32,937 bases of DNA, from positions 1 through 32,937 of the forward strand of contig URDS01000019.1 in NCBI GenBank assembly GCA_900546635.1, written 5' to 3'. The translations under genes were made by a program, and so were the position numbers. Below are positions 7,066 to 15,981 of the stretch, piece by piece. The first letter of the stretch is position 1. Every line of letters starts with the position of its first letter. The notes beneath the pieces were generated by a model. The model did no database searches. It was given only the letters and a program-made list of their open reading frames with translations, and was not told the DNA's origin. The stretch comes from an uncultured Eubacteriales bacterium (GTDB taxonomy: Bacteria; Bacillota; Clostridia; Oscillospirales; CAG-272).

Positions 7066-8577
7066 ATGGACGGACAGAAAAAGAAGACCATTGTGCTGAT
7101 CGCTTTTTACAATGTCAAAGCGCTCGGCGTGCGCTATCTTGAGGGCGCGCTTGAACGCGCCGGATACCGCGTAAAACTGATTTTCTTCAAGGGCTTTAAC
7201 AGCCAGAATCCCCAGGTGGCCACCGAAAAGGAAATTTCACTCTGTGTCGAGCGGATTCGGGCGGAAAATCCTCTGTTTGTCGGCTTGTCGGTGATGAGTT
7301 CGATGTATCTGGAATCGGTGGAGAAGCTGGTGGCCGCGCTGCGCGCGCTGGATATGCCGCTTGTATTCGGCGGCGCGTTTGCCTCCATGTTCCCGGAACG
7401 CTTTTTGGATGCGCCCGACAGCTTTGTCATTCGCGCGGACGGCGAGATTCCCATGACCAAGCTCGCTTTGGCGCTTGAATCCGGATCGGATTATACCTCG
7501 ATTCCGTCGCTTTGCTACCGGGACGGGGACGGCAAGGCCGTGGTCAACGAGATCGGGGACATTTTGGAGGACATCGACGGCTACGGATTGCCGGTCATTC
7601 ATTCCAAAGAGGCCTGCTACATCGAGCGCGACACGCTGATCGAGGGCGATCCGCAGCTTTCCTCGCCGAGCTATGAGGTGATTGCCTCGCGCGGCTGTCC
7701 GTTCACCTGTTCGTATTGCTGCTGCGTGAATCTGCACCGCTTGTTCCCGAAAGAGACAAAGTATGTCCGCACCCGCTCGGTCGAAAGCGTGATCGCCGAA
7801 CTGATTGAGGCGAAAAAACAAATGAAAAATTTGGTTTTCGTCCATTTTTACGATGAAATTTTCCCGAACACGCCCGGCTGGATCGATCGGTTTATCGTAG
7901 AGTATAAAAAGCACATTCATCTGCCGTTCACCATCTGGTCGCATCCGAAAATGGTGCGTGAGGATGAACTCAAAAAGTTGGTTTCGGTCGGTCTTACCGA
8001 GGTGATTATGGGCATTCAATCCGGTTCGCCCTATATCCGCAAGGAGATTTTTCACCGGTTTGAAACGCAGGAGGACATCATTGAGGCGACTCGGATTATT
8101 CGCCGCAGCGGCGTGTTCTGGTCGAGCTATGATTTCATGCTTCAGCATCCGTTTGAAAAGATAGAGCATCTAAAGGAGACCTATGCGCTTGTGCGCGAGC
8201 TTGCCATGCCGCTGGAGCTTCAGCTGCACGGGCTGAACTTCCTGCCCGGCACGGATATTGTGGAAATGGCGATTGAGCAGGGACTCATTACCCGCGAGGA
8301 AATGGATAAGATCATGTATGCGCCGATGAAAGCGCAGTTCGACGCCTATTGGAAGCGGGAGGATGAGCGGGAGAGCAGACTTTGGTACCGCCTGACGTAT
8401 TGCCTGCAGTTTAAGGACTGCCGAAAGAAGTGCGATTTGTACGCGCAGGACATCGACCGGTACGAGCAGGCGATTGACGCCATGTATTTGAAATGTGAGA
8501 AGCGGGTGAAATACCGCTACTACTATAAAAAAGGCCGCGTGGTACTGCACAGCCTGAGAATGAGGGTATTCAAATGA
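7066..8577 (+). CDS. B12-binding-domain radical SAM protein
   Basis: This 503-residue protein has an N-terminal cobalamin-binding-like domain (about residues 5-150) and a radical SAM domain with the iron-sulfur motif CPFTCSYC (C211, C215, C218). The C-terminal 100 residues are basic and Cys-containing (DCRKKCDLY). Class B radical SAM enzymes of this layout carry out methylations or other radical chemistry in natural-product, lipid or cofactor pathways; the substrate here is unknown. The start at 7066 follows GGAG with good spacing; an ATG at 6967 in frame has no ribosome site. Its stop overlaps the ATG of the GH43-like gene (ATGA), so both proteins are made from one message. Confidence 0.88.
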   Translation: MDGQKKKTIVLIAFYNVKALGVRYLEGALERAGYRVKLIFFKGFNSQNPQVATEKEISLCVERIRAENPLFVGLSVMSSMYLESVEKLVAALRALDMPLVFGGAFASMFPERFLDAPDSFVIRADGEIPMTKLALALESGSDYTSIPSLCYRDGDGKAVVNEIGDILEDIDGYGLPVIHSKEACYIERDTLIEGDPQLSSPSYEVIASRGCPFTCSYCCCVNLHRLFPKETKYVRTRSVESVIAELIEAKKQMKNLVFVHFYDEIFPNTPGWIDRFIVEYKKHIHLPFTIWSHPKMVREDELKKLVSVGLTEVIMGIQSGSPYIRKEIFHRFETQEDIIEATRIIRRSGVFWSSYDFMLQHPFEKIEHLKETYALVRELAMPLELQLHGLNFLPGTDIVEMAIEQGLITREEMDKIMYAPMKAQFDAYWKREDERESRLWYRLTYCLQFKDCRKKCDLYAQDIDRYEQAIDAMYLKCEKRVKYRYYYKKGRVVLHSLRMRVFK

Positions 8578-9485
8578 AGATACTTGCTGAAAATCAGACC
8601 GGCGCGCCGCGGAGCCAGGCCGATCCCTTTGCGCTTTTGGAGAACGGCCGGTATTATATTTACGCGACCGGGCGGGAGGGCGTACATCTGTACGAAAGCG
8701 ACCGCCTCGGCGGTTTCACTTACAGCGGCGTCTGCTATCGCCGCGAGGGGTGGAATGAGTATTGGGCGCCCGCGGTGATAAAACTCGGCGAAAAGTTTTA
8801 TATGTATTATTCGGCAAAGCCGGAGAATGAACAGGACGCGCATTTTCAGGCGCTGGCCGTCGCGCAGGCGGACAGTCCGATAGGTCCGTTTACTTATGTC
8901 GGTCAACTCGCCGATCCCTTTTCGATCGACGCGCATCCCGTGCTCTATCACGGCGAGCCCTATCTTTTTTACTCGGTCAACGACACAAACTGCGAGCGCG
9001 TGGGCACGCTGATTGTGCTGGATAAGCTGATTGCGCCCGACAGGCTTGAGGGAAAGCCGGTTGTGGCGGTTCGTCCCACGCTCGATGAGGAAATTTTCAA
9101 GCGCGACCGCTTCCGTCCGGGTGAGCACTGGCATACGATTGAGGGCGCGTGCTATCTCTACCGTGACGGCGTGCATTATCTGATGTACAGCGGCAGCGCG
9201 TATACGAATACGACTTATTTTGTCGGCTATGCTACAGCTAAAGGCGAGCCGGACGACATGCGGGAGTTGCAGTTTTGTAAAGTACCGGATGCGCATACCT
9301 ATGCGCCGCTGCTCCGTCAGAATGAGTTTGTAGAGGGTACCGGACACAACTCCACCGTGTCGTATGCGGGCAGGGAATGGATTGTTTACCACGGACGCGA
9401 CCGTCTGCCCGGCGCAGATCGCGTTATGCGCGCGGATATTTTGCAGATTGAGGACGGTAAGCTGTCTGTCAAGATCACGCCGTAA
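8574..9485 (+). CDS. Glycoside hydrolase family 43-like protein (five-bladed propeller)
   Basis: This 303-residue protein has the expected GH43 residues: ADPF with D17 as the general base, SIDAHP with D119 as the pKa modulator, TIEGACYLYR with E190 as the general acid, and GHNS with H258 near the propeller centre. GH43 enzymes remove arabinose, xylose or galactose units from plant polysaccharides. No signal peptide is visible, so it is probably cytosolic and acts on imported or internal glycosides. It is coupled by a 4-base overlap to a radical SAM gene, an unusual partner. No clear terminator follows. Confidence 0.87.
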   Translation: MKILAENQTGAPRSQADPFALLENGRYYIYATGREGVHLYESDRLGGFTYSGVCYRREGWNEYWAPAVIKLGEKFYMYYSAKPENEQDAHFQALAVAQADSPIGPFTYVGQLADPFSIDAHPVLYHGEPYLFYSVNDTNCERVGTLIVLDKLIAPDRLEGKPVVAVRPTLDEEIFKRDRFRPGEHWHTIEGACYLYRDGVHYLMYSGSAYTNTTYFVGYATAKGEPDDMRELQFCKVPDAHTYAPLLRQNEFVEGTGHNSTVSYAGREWIVYHGRDRLPGADRVMRADILQIEDGKLSVKITP

Positions 9486-9656
9486 CGGTTTTTTGTCAAT
9501 ATATCCTATCCTAATTGATCCATTTGAGAGTGAAAGGTCGAAAGATCGCGGGATTTCTTCGGATTCTGTAAAGATTATAAAACAGAAGTTTAACTAAAAT
9601 TTCAAAAAGAACTCAGCAGAACGCCGATACATTTAAATTGAACAGGAGAAAAATAG

Positions 9657-10373
9657 ATGTTTGTTAATTATGCACATCGTGGAGCCTGTTATTATTTTCC
9701 GGAAAACACGATGAGTTCTTTTTTCGCGGCATTGTCGATGGGCGCAAACGGAATTGAGACCGATATTCAGAGAACAAGAGATGATAGGTTGGTGCTTTTT
9801 CACGATGATACCGTTGACAGGGTTACAAACGGAACCGGAAATTTGTCGGATTTTTCTTATAAAGAGCTTTATGAGTTGTTTGTTTTCGGTGGAAAGAATC
9901 GAGAACTCAGGGATAAGATTGTACTGTTGGAGGATTTTCTGAAATATATTGCGTTCAAAGATTTAATGTTTGCGATCGAGTTCAAACAGCCTTTTGTTGA
10001 AAAAGATACGATTTGTCTTCTTGAAAAATACGGAGTAAGGGAAAAAACGGTACTTACGTCTTTTAATTTTGATAATTTGGAACGGGCAAAAGAAATCAAT
10101 GAGAAGTATAAAATCGGCTATCTTGTAAAAAAGGTAAATAATGATGTAATAGCGTGTCTTCGGGAACTGAAAGGGGAAGAATTATGTCCTCATTCGGGGC
10201 AGATCAGCAGAGAAAATGTTGAGCTTTGGCATCGTATGGGCTTCCATGTCAGAGCGTGGGGCATATCGAATTCTGAGGTTATGCAATCTGTTTATGATGC
10301 GGGCGTAGACGGAATGACGGTTAATTTTCCCGATCTTTTGACAGCATATATCGGACAGAAATTAAAGAGATAA
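9657..10373 (+). CDS. Glycerophosphodiester phosphodiesterase
   Basis: This 238-residue protein has the GDPD signature: AHRGA with H7, PENT, ETD with E34 and D36, and FHDD with H49. The family cleaves glycerophosphodiesters from lipid turnover into glycerol-3-phosphate and an alcohol. There is no signal peptide, so it is cytosolic. The start follows AGGAG. The gene and its flanks are strikingly AT-rich: 9841-9900 has 19 G/C of 60, against 36 of 60 at 9001-9060 in the GH43-like gene. That suggests acquisition from another genome. No clear promoter is seen in the 171 bases upstream. Confidence 0.9.
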   Translation: MFVNYAHRGACYYFPENTMSSFFAALSMGANGIETDIQRTRDDRLVLFHDDTVDRVTNGTGNLSDFSYKELYELFVFGGKNRELRDKIVLLEDFLKYIAFKDLMFAIEFKQPFVEKDTICLLEKYGVREKTVLTSFNFDNLERAKEINEKYKIGYLVKKVNNDVIACLRELKGEELCPHSGQISRENVELWHRMGFHVRAWGISNSEVMQSVYDAGVDGMTVNFPDLLTAYIGQKLKR

Positions 10374-10483
10374 ACAGAATTTGGGAAAAACGGAAAAATA
10401 AAATCTACTGCAATATTACAATATCCCCAAAGTGTTTACTTTGATATAAATTCAGTGGAGAGCCAAAGGAAAAGCTGTTACAC

Positions 10484-10530
10484 AAAATGAAAATCGGCAT
10501 CTCATAGATGCCGATTTTCATTTTAAAGCT
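10484..10530. terminator. Bidirectional terminator
   Basis: An 18-bp stem, AAAATGAAAATCGGCATC (10484-10501) with GATGCCGATTTTCATTTT (10507-10524), and a 5-base loop. It lies between the convergent phosphodiesterase and aminotransferase genes. The spacer 10374-10483 is AT-rich with no gene. Confidence 0.88.
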
Positions 10531-10579
10531 TGGGGACCTTGCATACTCCGAGACGATGTATTCGTCTTTCGGAATTTGC

Positions 10580-11650
10580 TTATTCTACAACGACGCTCCA
10601 GCCGTCGGGGCCTGCGATTTCGCCCTTTTGAATCCCGGTCAGCGTATCGTACAGCTTCTGCGAGATCGTGCCGATTTCACCGCCGTTGATGACCATTTTC
10701 ATTTCGCCGTCGTACAACTCGCCGACCGGAGAAATGACCGCCGCGGTGCCCGTGCCGAATACTTCTTTCAGCTTTCCGGCCTTGTGCGCTTCAATGACCT
10801 CGTCGATCGAGATCTTGCGCTCGTTTACGGTATAACCCATTTTGCGCAAAAGCTCAATGGAGGAAGCGCGGGTAACGCCGGGCAGAATGTTTCCGGCTTC
10901 AAGCGAGGGCGTTGCAACCTCGTCGCCGATCACGAAGAACACGTTCATCGCGCCTACTTCGTCTATGTATTTGCGCTCTACGCCGTCCAGCCAGAGCACC
11001 TGAGAGTAGCCCATTTTTTCCGCTTTTTGCTGACCTTTCAGCGAGATTGCGTAGTTGCCGCCGATTTTGGATGCGCCGGTGCCGCCGCGAACGGCGCGCA
11101 CATAGTCGCGCTCCACAAAAATTTTGACGGGCGCAAGGCCGTTTTGATAGTAGGAGCCGACCGGGGAAAGAATAATCAGGAACATGTATTCGGTCGAGGG
11201 ATGCACGCCAAGCTGCGGCTGGGTGGCGATGATGAACGGACGGATATAGAGCGCCGTTCCTTCTTTTTCCGGAATCCAGTCGCTGTCGGTTTTCACGATG
11301 GCTTTCAGCGCGTCGAGCACGTCCTCATTCGGAATCTGCGGGATGCAGAGACGGTCGTTTGTGTTGGCCATGCGCTCGATATTTTTCTGCGGGCGGAAAA
11401 GCAGTACGCGACCGTCTTTGGCCCGGTAGGCTTTCAGCCCCTCGAACATTTCCTGCGCGTAATGGAACACCATCGCGGCCGGAGACAGAGATAGATTGGC
11501 AAACGGGACGATTCGCGCGTCATGCCAGCCCTGACCCTCGGTGTAATCCATGACAAACATGTGGTCGGTATAATATTTTCCGAAGCCGAGCTTGTCCGGA
11601 TCCGGCTTTACCTTTTTCTCTTTGGTAAGCTCGTATTTGATATTAAGCAC
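10580..11650 (-). CDS. ilvE: Branched-chain amino acid aminotransferase
   Basis: This 356-residue PLP enzyme is of the class IV, BCAT-II type. The PLP lysine is K195 in GGTGASKIGGNYA, followed by the conserved VLWLDGVERKYIDEVGAMN and a glycine/threonine phosphate-binding EVFGTGTAA segment. It transfers the amino group between glutamate and the keto acids of leucine, isoleucine and valine. I chose the GTG at 11650 because GGAGGG lies seven bases upstream; ATG codons further upstream add 14 or 48 residues without a ribosome site and reach into the promoter. No other ilv or leu gene is adjacent, and I see no T-box leader. Confidence 0.94.
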   Translation of the reverse strand: MLNIKYELTKEKKVKPDPDKLGFGKYYTDHMFVMDYTEGQGWHDARIVPFANLSLSPAAMVFHYAQEMFEGLKAYRAKDGRVLLFRPQKNIERMANTNDRLCIPQIPNEDVLDALKAIVKTDSDWIPEKEGTALYIRPFIIATQPQLGVHPSTEYMFLIILSPVGSYYQNGLAPVKIFVERDYVRAVRGGTGASKIGGNYAISLKGQQKAEKMGYSQVLWLDGVERKYIDEVGAMNVFFVIGDEVATPSLEAGNILPGVTRASSIELLRKMGYTVNERKISIDEVIEAHKAGKLKEVFGTGTAAVISPVGELYDGEMKMVINGGEIGTISQKLYDTLTGIQKGEIAGPDGWSVVVE

Positions 11651-11690
11651 AGTAAATCCCTCCAATGTGTAAAGTTCAGATTTGTATTCC

Positions 11691-11719
11691 ATTTTACACG
11701 ACTTTCGCCCGCTTTGCAA
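11691..11719 (-). promoter_or_regulatory. Promoter of ilvE
   Basis: On the minus strand, TTGCAA (11719-11714), 17 bases, TAAAAT (11696-11691), about 40 bases before the GTG start. Confidence 0.65.
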
Positions 11720-11766
11720 TAGCAAACGCAAAATTTTTAGCCTGCGGCAAAAATGTGCCCGCCTAC

Positions 11767-11795
11767 TTGTTTTTTTTGTATGCGGATGGTACAAT
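11767..11795 (+). promoter_or_regulatory. Promoter of the pseudouridine synthase run
   Basis: TTGTTT, 17 bases, TACAAT. The -10 box is the left end of a perfect palindrome at 11790-11808. The leader to the first gene is about 260 bases. Confidence 0.55.
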
Positions 11796-11808
11796 ATAGT
11801 ATATTGTA
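11790..11808. promoter_or_regulatory. 19-bp palindrome overlapping a -10 box
   Basis: TACAATATA-G-TATATTGTA is a perfect inverted repeat around a central G. Its left arm contains the plus-strand -10 TACAAT, a position suited to a repressor operator. The region 11809-12060 that follows holds no convincing gene. Confidence 0.5.
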
Positions 11809-12060
11809 GAATTTGGCGGCAGGCGGTATGAAAAAAGCGTTCGCCGCGCCGGAACGCCGCCGCGAAAAAGAAGCCGGGACACGGCGCGCCGCTTGCGCGG
11901 GACGGTCAAAAACCGTGTTTGCGGGTTGCCGGTAAGCGCCTTGGCTTTGTTGGCGGCTTTTTAGGACTTTGTGTCTGAACCGGAGGCGCTTTTTGCCGAT
12001 TGGAAACCGTGCAATGTATGGTATGAAACGCGGGCGCTGCCGCGGCTTTGGGAGTTATCG

Positions 12061-12972
12061 TTGAGCGAATTTTGTTTTGATGTCGATGCGCGGCAGGCGG
12101 GCGTGCGCTTGCGCGACTTTTTGCGAAGAGAGGCGGGCATATCGCACGGCCTTTTGACCGAACTGAAGCGCACGGGCGGCATTTTTGTAAACGGCGCGCC
12201 GGTCACCGTCCGCTATTTGCTTTGCGCGGGCGACCGGGTTGTGCTTCGCCTTGACGAGACGGCGGCGGATGCGCTGACCGCCGCGCCGGGCGGGGTCGAG
12301 ATTTTATTTGAGGATGCGTATGTGATGGCGGTCAACAAGCCGCCGAATATGCCGACGCATCCGTCGCGCGGGCATTTTACCGATACGCTGGCCAACCGGG
12401 TCGCCTGGCTGATGGCCGAGCGGGGAGAGCCTTTTGTTTTTCGCGCCGTGAACCGGCTGGACAGAGATACAAGCGGCGTTGTGCTGATCGCCAAAAATCG
12501 TTTCGCCGCGGATCGCTTTTCGCCCGCGCGCCTTGCGGGCGGCTATGAAAAAACCTATATCGCGATTTGTCAAAATCATATGCCGCGCGGGGCGCGGACG
12601 GCGCAGAGCTATATCCGGCGCGAAAGTCCGAACTCGATCCGGCGTGTTTCGTGTCCGGACGGCATTGCCAGCGAGTTTGCCTGCACCCGGTATGAGGCGG
12701 TCGCCGATGCCGGCGGCTGTTCTGTGGTGCGCTGCTGTCCTGTAACTGGGCGCACGCATCAAATTCGCGTGCATTTGTCCTCGCTTGGGTATCCGATCGT
12801 GGGGGATACGCTGTACGGCGGCGGGGACGCGATGCAGAGACAGGCTCTGCATGCGCTTCGTCTGTGTTTTGTTCATCCGTTTTCGGGCTCCGCTTTGCAG
12901 ATTTCGGCGCCGCTTCCGCGCGATATGGCGGATTTTATCAAAAAGGAAAGGGAAAGAGATACCCGTGAATAA
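12061..12972 (+). CDS. RluA-family pseudouridine synthase
   Basis: This 303-residue enzyme has an N-terminal S4-like RNA-binding region (about residues 12-65) and the RluA catalytic domain, with the hallmark RAVNRLDRDTSGV containing the catalytic aspartate and later GRTHQIRVHLSSLGYPIVGD. It isomerises uridine to pseudouridine in rRNA or tRNA; which site is unknown. I prefer the TTG at 12061, with GGGAG six bases upstream, because the family alignment starts there. A GTG at 11971 in frame would add 30 residues with no family similarity and only a weak ribosome site. It overlaps the next gene by eight bases. Confidence 0.88.
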   Translation: MSEFCFDVDARQAGVRLRDFLRREAGISHGLLTELKRTGGIFVNGAPVTVRYLLCAGDRVVLRLDETAADALTAAPGGVEILFEDAYVMAVNKPPNMPTHPSRGHFTDTLANRVAWLMAERGEPFVFRAVNRLDRDTSGVVLIAKNRFAADRFSPARLAGGYEKTYIAICQNHMPRGARTAQSYIRRESPNSIRRVSCPDGIASEFACTRYEAVADAGGCSVVRCCPVTGRTHQIRVHLSSLGYPIVGDTLYGGGDAMQRQALHALRLCFVHPFSGSALQISAPLPRDMADFIKKERERDTRE

Positions 12973-14071
12973 GGTAAAACGCTTTATTTCAAAAAATGTT
13001 CCGTGCTTTGCGCGCGTTCTATATGCGCTGTTCTTGCTTGCGGTCGCGGTGAAGATTGCCGCCGCGTGTTCTGTCGGCTTTGCCGATTTCTTCAACCGCT
13101 ATATTTCCTCGGTGTTTCGGGCGATTTGCGGGCATATCACCTCGATCTTCCCGTTCTCGCTGGCCGAAACCGTGATGATCTGCGCTTTGCCGGTCGGGAT
13201 CTGGTTCGTTGTATACTATGTGCGGGTGCTGGCCGATAACGGCAAAACCGCACGGGTTTTTGCCGGTCTTATCGCCCTTGTAATTTTCTTTTATTCTTCC
13301 TTTGTCCTGAATTATGCCACAGGCTATGACGGTTCACCGCTGGAAGAAAAAATGAACATTGAGGCGGGAACGCCTACGGCAGAAGATTTGTACAACGCCT
13401 GCGCTTATACGCTTGCGCAGTCCAATGCGCTCGAATCCAAGGTTTCGTTTGATTCGACGGGGGCTTCCCGTATGCCGTATGATTTTTCGGAAATGGTGAA
13501 AAAGCTGAACGAGGCGTACGATACGCTGTATGCGGAATATGCGTTTCTTTCCCCGCTGCACACAACGGTAAAACGGATCGCGCTCAGCCGTCCGCTGACC
13601 TATACGCATATGTCCGGCTTTTATACGTTTTGGTCGGGCGAGGCCAATGTCAACGTCAATTATCCGGATTTTATCATTGTGTATACCACCGCGCACGAGA
13701 TGGCGCACCAGCGCGGGATCGCGCCTGAGGATGAGGCCAATTTCATCGCGTTTCTGGCCTGCGCCGCGTCAGACGATCCGTATATCCAGTACTGCGGCTA
13801 TGCGAATTTGTTTGAATATCTCGGCGGCGCGCTGATTTCGGCGGACGCCGAGCTTTACCGCAGCCAAATCGCGCCGTTTGTCGGGCGCGGGCTTGCCGGC
13901 GAATATGCCGCGTATTCCGAGATGTTTGCGCCGTATGCGGACAACGCCGCGGCCGACGTGTCGGACGCGGTGAACAACGCCTATCTTGTGTCGCAGGGAC
14001 AGACTGCGGGGACGAAGAGCTACGGGCTGGTCGTCGATCTTGCGGCGGCTTATTTGAAAACGCAGTACTGA
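12965..14071 (+). CDS. DUF3810-like membrane zinc metalloprotease
   Basis: This 368-residue protein has three hydrophobic segments in the first 115 residues, then an outside domain with a gluzincin-type site: AHEMAHQRG with H244, E245 and H248, followed by EDEANF at about 255-260. The motif and layout match the DUF3810 family, a little-studied membrane protease-like group; its substrate is unknown. The GTG start overlaps the end of the pseudouridine synthase by eight bases, so they are co-transcribed. An in-frame ATG at 12785 lies deep inside the upstream gene and is not the start. Confidence 0.82.
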   Translation: MNKVKRFISKNVPCFARVLYALFLLAVAVKIAAACSVGFADFFNRYISSVFRAICGHITSIFPFSLAETVMICALPVGIWFVVYYVRVLADNGKTARVFAGLIALVIFFYSSFVLNYATGYDGSPLEEKMNIEAGTPTAEDLYNACAYTLAQSNALESKVSFDSTGASRMPYDFSEMVKKLNEAYDTLYAEYAFLSPLHTTVKRIALSRPLTYTHMSGFYTFWSGEANVNVNYPDFIIVYTTAHEMAHQRGIAPEDEANFIAFLACAASDDPYIQYCGYANLFEYLGGALISADAELYRSQIAPFVGRGLAGEYAAYSEMFAPYADNAAADVSDAVNNAYLVSQGQTAGTKSYGLVVDLAAAYLKTQY

Positions 14072-14165
14072 TGCGGTGCCTGTGCGTTGACTTTTTCATC
14101 TATTTTCCGCTCTGCGGAATGTGCGGCGGCGCGCGCGGCAATACTTTGGTTTTAGGAGGCGGCAT

Positions 14166-15251
14166 ATGAAAAAAAGAAGTCTTGCGCTTTTGCTTGCGTT
14201 TTTTCTCGCGCTGTCGCTTTTACCGGGGCTGCATGCGGCCGACAGCCATATTTCCCTGTTTATCGGGGACGGCATATGGGAGGGGGACGCGCGCGCGCCG
14301 TTTATTGAGAGCGGCGGACTGCGCCTGATTCCCGTCTCCGCGCTCGGCGCGCTGCCCGGCATGGAGATCACGGTCTCCGAGCGGCTGGGTTCGGTGCTTA
14401 TTGAGCGCGGGGAGACCTATCTTTCGATCAATCTGGAATCGGGGACCGCCTTGGAATCGGACGGCAGCATATCCGAGCATCCGATATACCGCTATGGCGG
14501 GGAACTGTATATTTTGCCGGATAAGGTGTGCGGCGTTTTCGGGCTTACGTTTGAAACCGCCTATGCGGCCGACGGCTTTTTGTCGGCGAGACTCGGCGAC
14601 GGCACGGAACTGCTCAGCTTTGAGGAATTGCTTTCCGTGTATTCGGGTATTTCGGAGGGGGCCGAAAGCGTTTTCCTGTCGGTTCCGAGCGGGCGGACGG
14701 CTTCGGGCGTGTTTATGCACCCCGTGCTTTTGATGCCCACGGCGGGCAGCGTCGGCGCGCTCTGCGAGGCGCTCGGCGCGCATCGGGCGACCTTTGCGCT
14801 GGCGCCCGACGATGTGGAAAAATATGCGTCGGCGCTGCCGGCGATTTATGCTGCCGGGCATACGGTCGCCTGGTATATGGATTCGGCCTATGTTTTGGGT
14901 GAGCGGCCGTTGAAAACGTTTATCGACGAGATGACGCAGGCCAACACCTATCTGTTTGCGCTGCTCGGAAAGACCGCGCGCGTATACGTTTCGATTGAGC
15001 TTTACGCCGTCGTTCCGGAAATCGACGGCTATTATAAAAAATCCTGCCGCATCAATCTGATCGCCGAGGATTTGGAGAATGAACGGGTGGTCAATATGAC
15101 GCTTTATGATTCTCCGATGTACGGAATTTATAATTTTTCGCTGAGCGGCGACTATGACAGCCGTCGGCTTTACGCGGATTTTTTTCGAAAATTTGACGCA
15201 TATACCACGCTTGTGTCCATGCCGCTGTCCGAAGCGGCGGCGGGACAGTAA
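14166..15251 (+). CDS. Secreted stalk-domain protein with deacetylase-like C-terminus
   Basis: This 361-residue exported protein has a clear signal peptide (residues 1-24). Residues 27-155 resemble the copper-amine-oxidase N-terminal-like stalk domain common in clostridial surface proteins. The C-terminal half (about 180-350) weakly resembles a NodB polysaccharide deacetylase (ATFALAPDDVEKYASALP then AAGHTVAWYMDS). The metal-binding Asp-Asp and His-x3-His motifs of active deacetylases are not visible, so it may bind glycan without cutting it. The ATG follows a perfect AGGAGG. It lies directly before walR, so a role in wall sensing is plausible but is inference. The deacetylase assignment is uncertain. 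Confidence 0.6.
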   Translation: MKKRSLALLLAFFLALSLLPGLHAADSHISLFIGDGIWEGDARAPFIESGGLRLIPVSALGALPGMEITVSERLGSVLIERGETYLSINLESGTALESDGSISEHPIYRYGGELYILPDKVCGVFGLTFETAYAADGFLSARLGDGTELLSFEELLSVYSGISEGAESVFLSVPSGRTASGVFMHPVLLMPTAGSVGALCEALGAHRATFALAPDDVEKYASALPAIYAAGHTVAWYMDSAYVLGERPLKTFIDEMTQANTYLFALLGKTARVYVSIELYAVVPEIDGYYKKSCRINLIAEDLENERVVNMTLYDSPMYGIYNFSLSGDYDSRRLYADFFRKFDAYTTLVSMPLSEAAAGQ

Positions 15252-15269
15252 CGGTATCGGGGAGGGCAT

Positions 15270-15974
15270 ATGGAAAAACAAAAACGGAAGATTTTGATCG
15301 TCGAGGACGAAAAAAACATCGCGCTGCTGCTGTCGTTCAATCTGAACAAGGCCGGTTTTGAGACCGAATGCGCATACGACGGCGAGGAGGGACTTCGCCG
15401 CGCGCTGCTCGGACAGTATGACATTGTTCTGCTGGATATCATGCTGCCGAAGCTCGACGGTTTTAAGGTTCTCGAGGGGGTGCGGACGCGCAGCGACGTT
15501 CCGGTTATCATGGTGACGGCGCGGGACGATGAAAAGGACAAGATCGCGGGGCTCGAAAACGGCGCGGACGATTATATCACAAAGCCTTTCTCGGTGAACG
15601 AGGTCATCGCGCGCATTCGGGCGAATATCCGCCGCCATAAGGACGAGGTGATCAGCGCCGACGCGGACGGCAGCGGCGTCCTCAGCGTGCGCGATCTGTC
15701 GGTTGACCGCAATCGGTATGTCGCGCGCAAGGGCGACCGTGAGCTTGAGCTTTCCAAAAAGGAATACGATCTGCTGCTCTTTTTGATGCAGAATATCGGC
15801 AAGCCCTTTTCGCGCGAAGAACTGCTCGGAAAGGTGTGGGGCTACGGCGATTATATCGGGGATGTAAACACGGTGGACGTCACCGTTTCCCGTCTTCGCA
15901 AAAAGCTGGAGGATGACCCCTCCGCGCCTGATTATTTGCTGACCAAGCGCGGCGTGGGTTATTACATCCAATAG
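15270..15974 (+). CDS. walR: OmpR-family response regulator WalR
   Basis: This 234-residue regulator has a receiver domain (residues 7-118) with acidic pocket VEDE at 11-14, phospho-acceptor D56, T83 and K105, and a winged-helix DNA-binding domain (about 132-234). Its match to WalR/YycF rests on the sequence type and on the adjacent WalK-like kinase, YycH-like and YycI proteins. WalR controls autolysins and other wall genes in Firmicutes and is often essential. The start follows GGGAGG. It lies 18 bases after the upstream gene and 7 before walK. Confidence 0.9.
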   Translation: MEKQKRKILIVEDEKNIALLLSFNLNKAGFETECAYDGEEGLRRALLGQYDIVLLDIMLPKLDGFKVLEGVRTRSDVPVIMVTARDDEKDKIAGLENGADDYITKPFSVNEVIARIRANIRRHKDEVISADADGSGVLSVRDLSVDRNRYVARKGDRELELSKKEYDLLLFLMQNIGKPFSREELLGKVWGYGDYIGDVNTVDVTVSRLRKKLEDDPSAPDYLLTKRGVGYYIQ

Positions 15975-15981
15975 GTGTAGT

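Noticed and set aside
7237..8169. 310-residue minus-strand frame
   Set aside because: Antisense to the radical SAM gene with basic, low-complexity composition and no start signals.
11828..11935. 35-residue frame (MKKAFAAPERRREK...) downstream of the RluA promoter
   Set aside because: Weak ribosome site and no similarity; it could be a leader peptide but nothing supports this beyond position.
10374..11970. Possible T-box or riboswitch near ilvE
   Set aside because: No T-box sequence, specifier loop or terminator/antiterminator pair was found; the leader before the GTG is too short.
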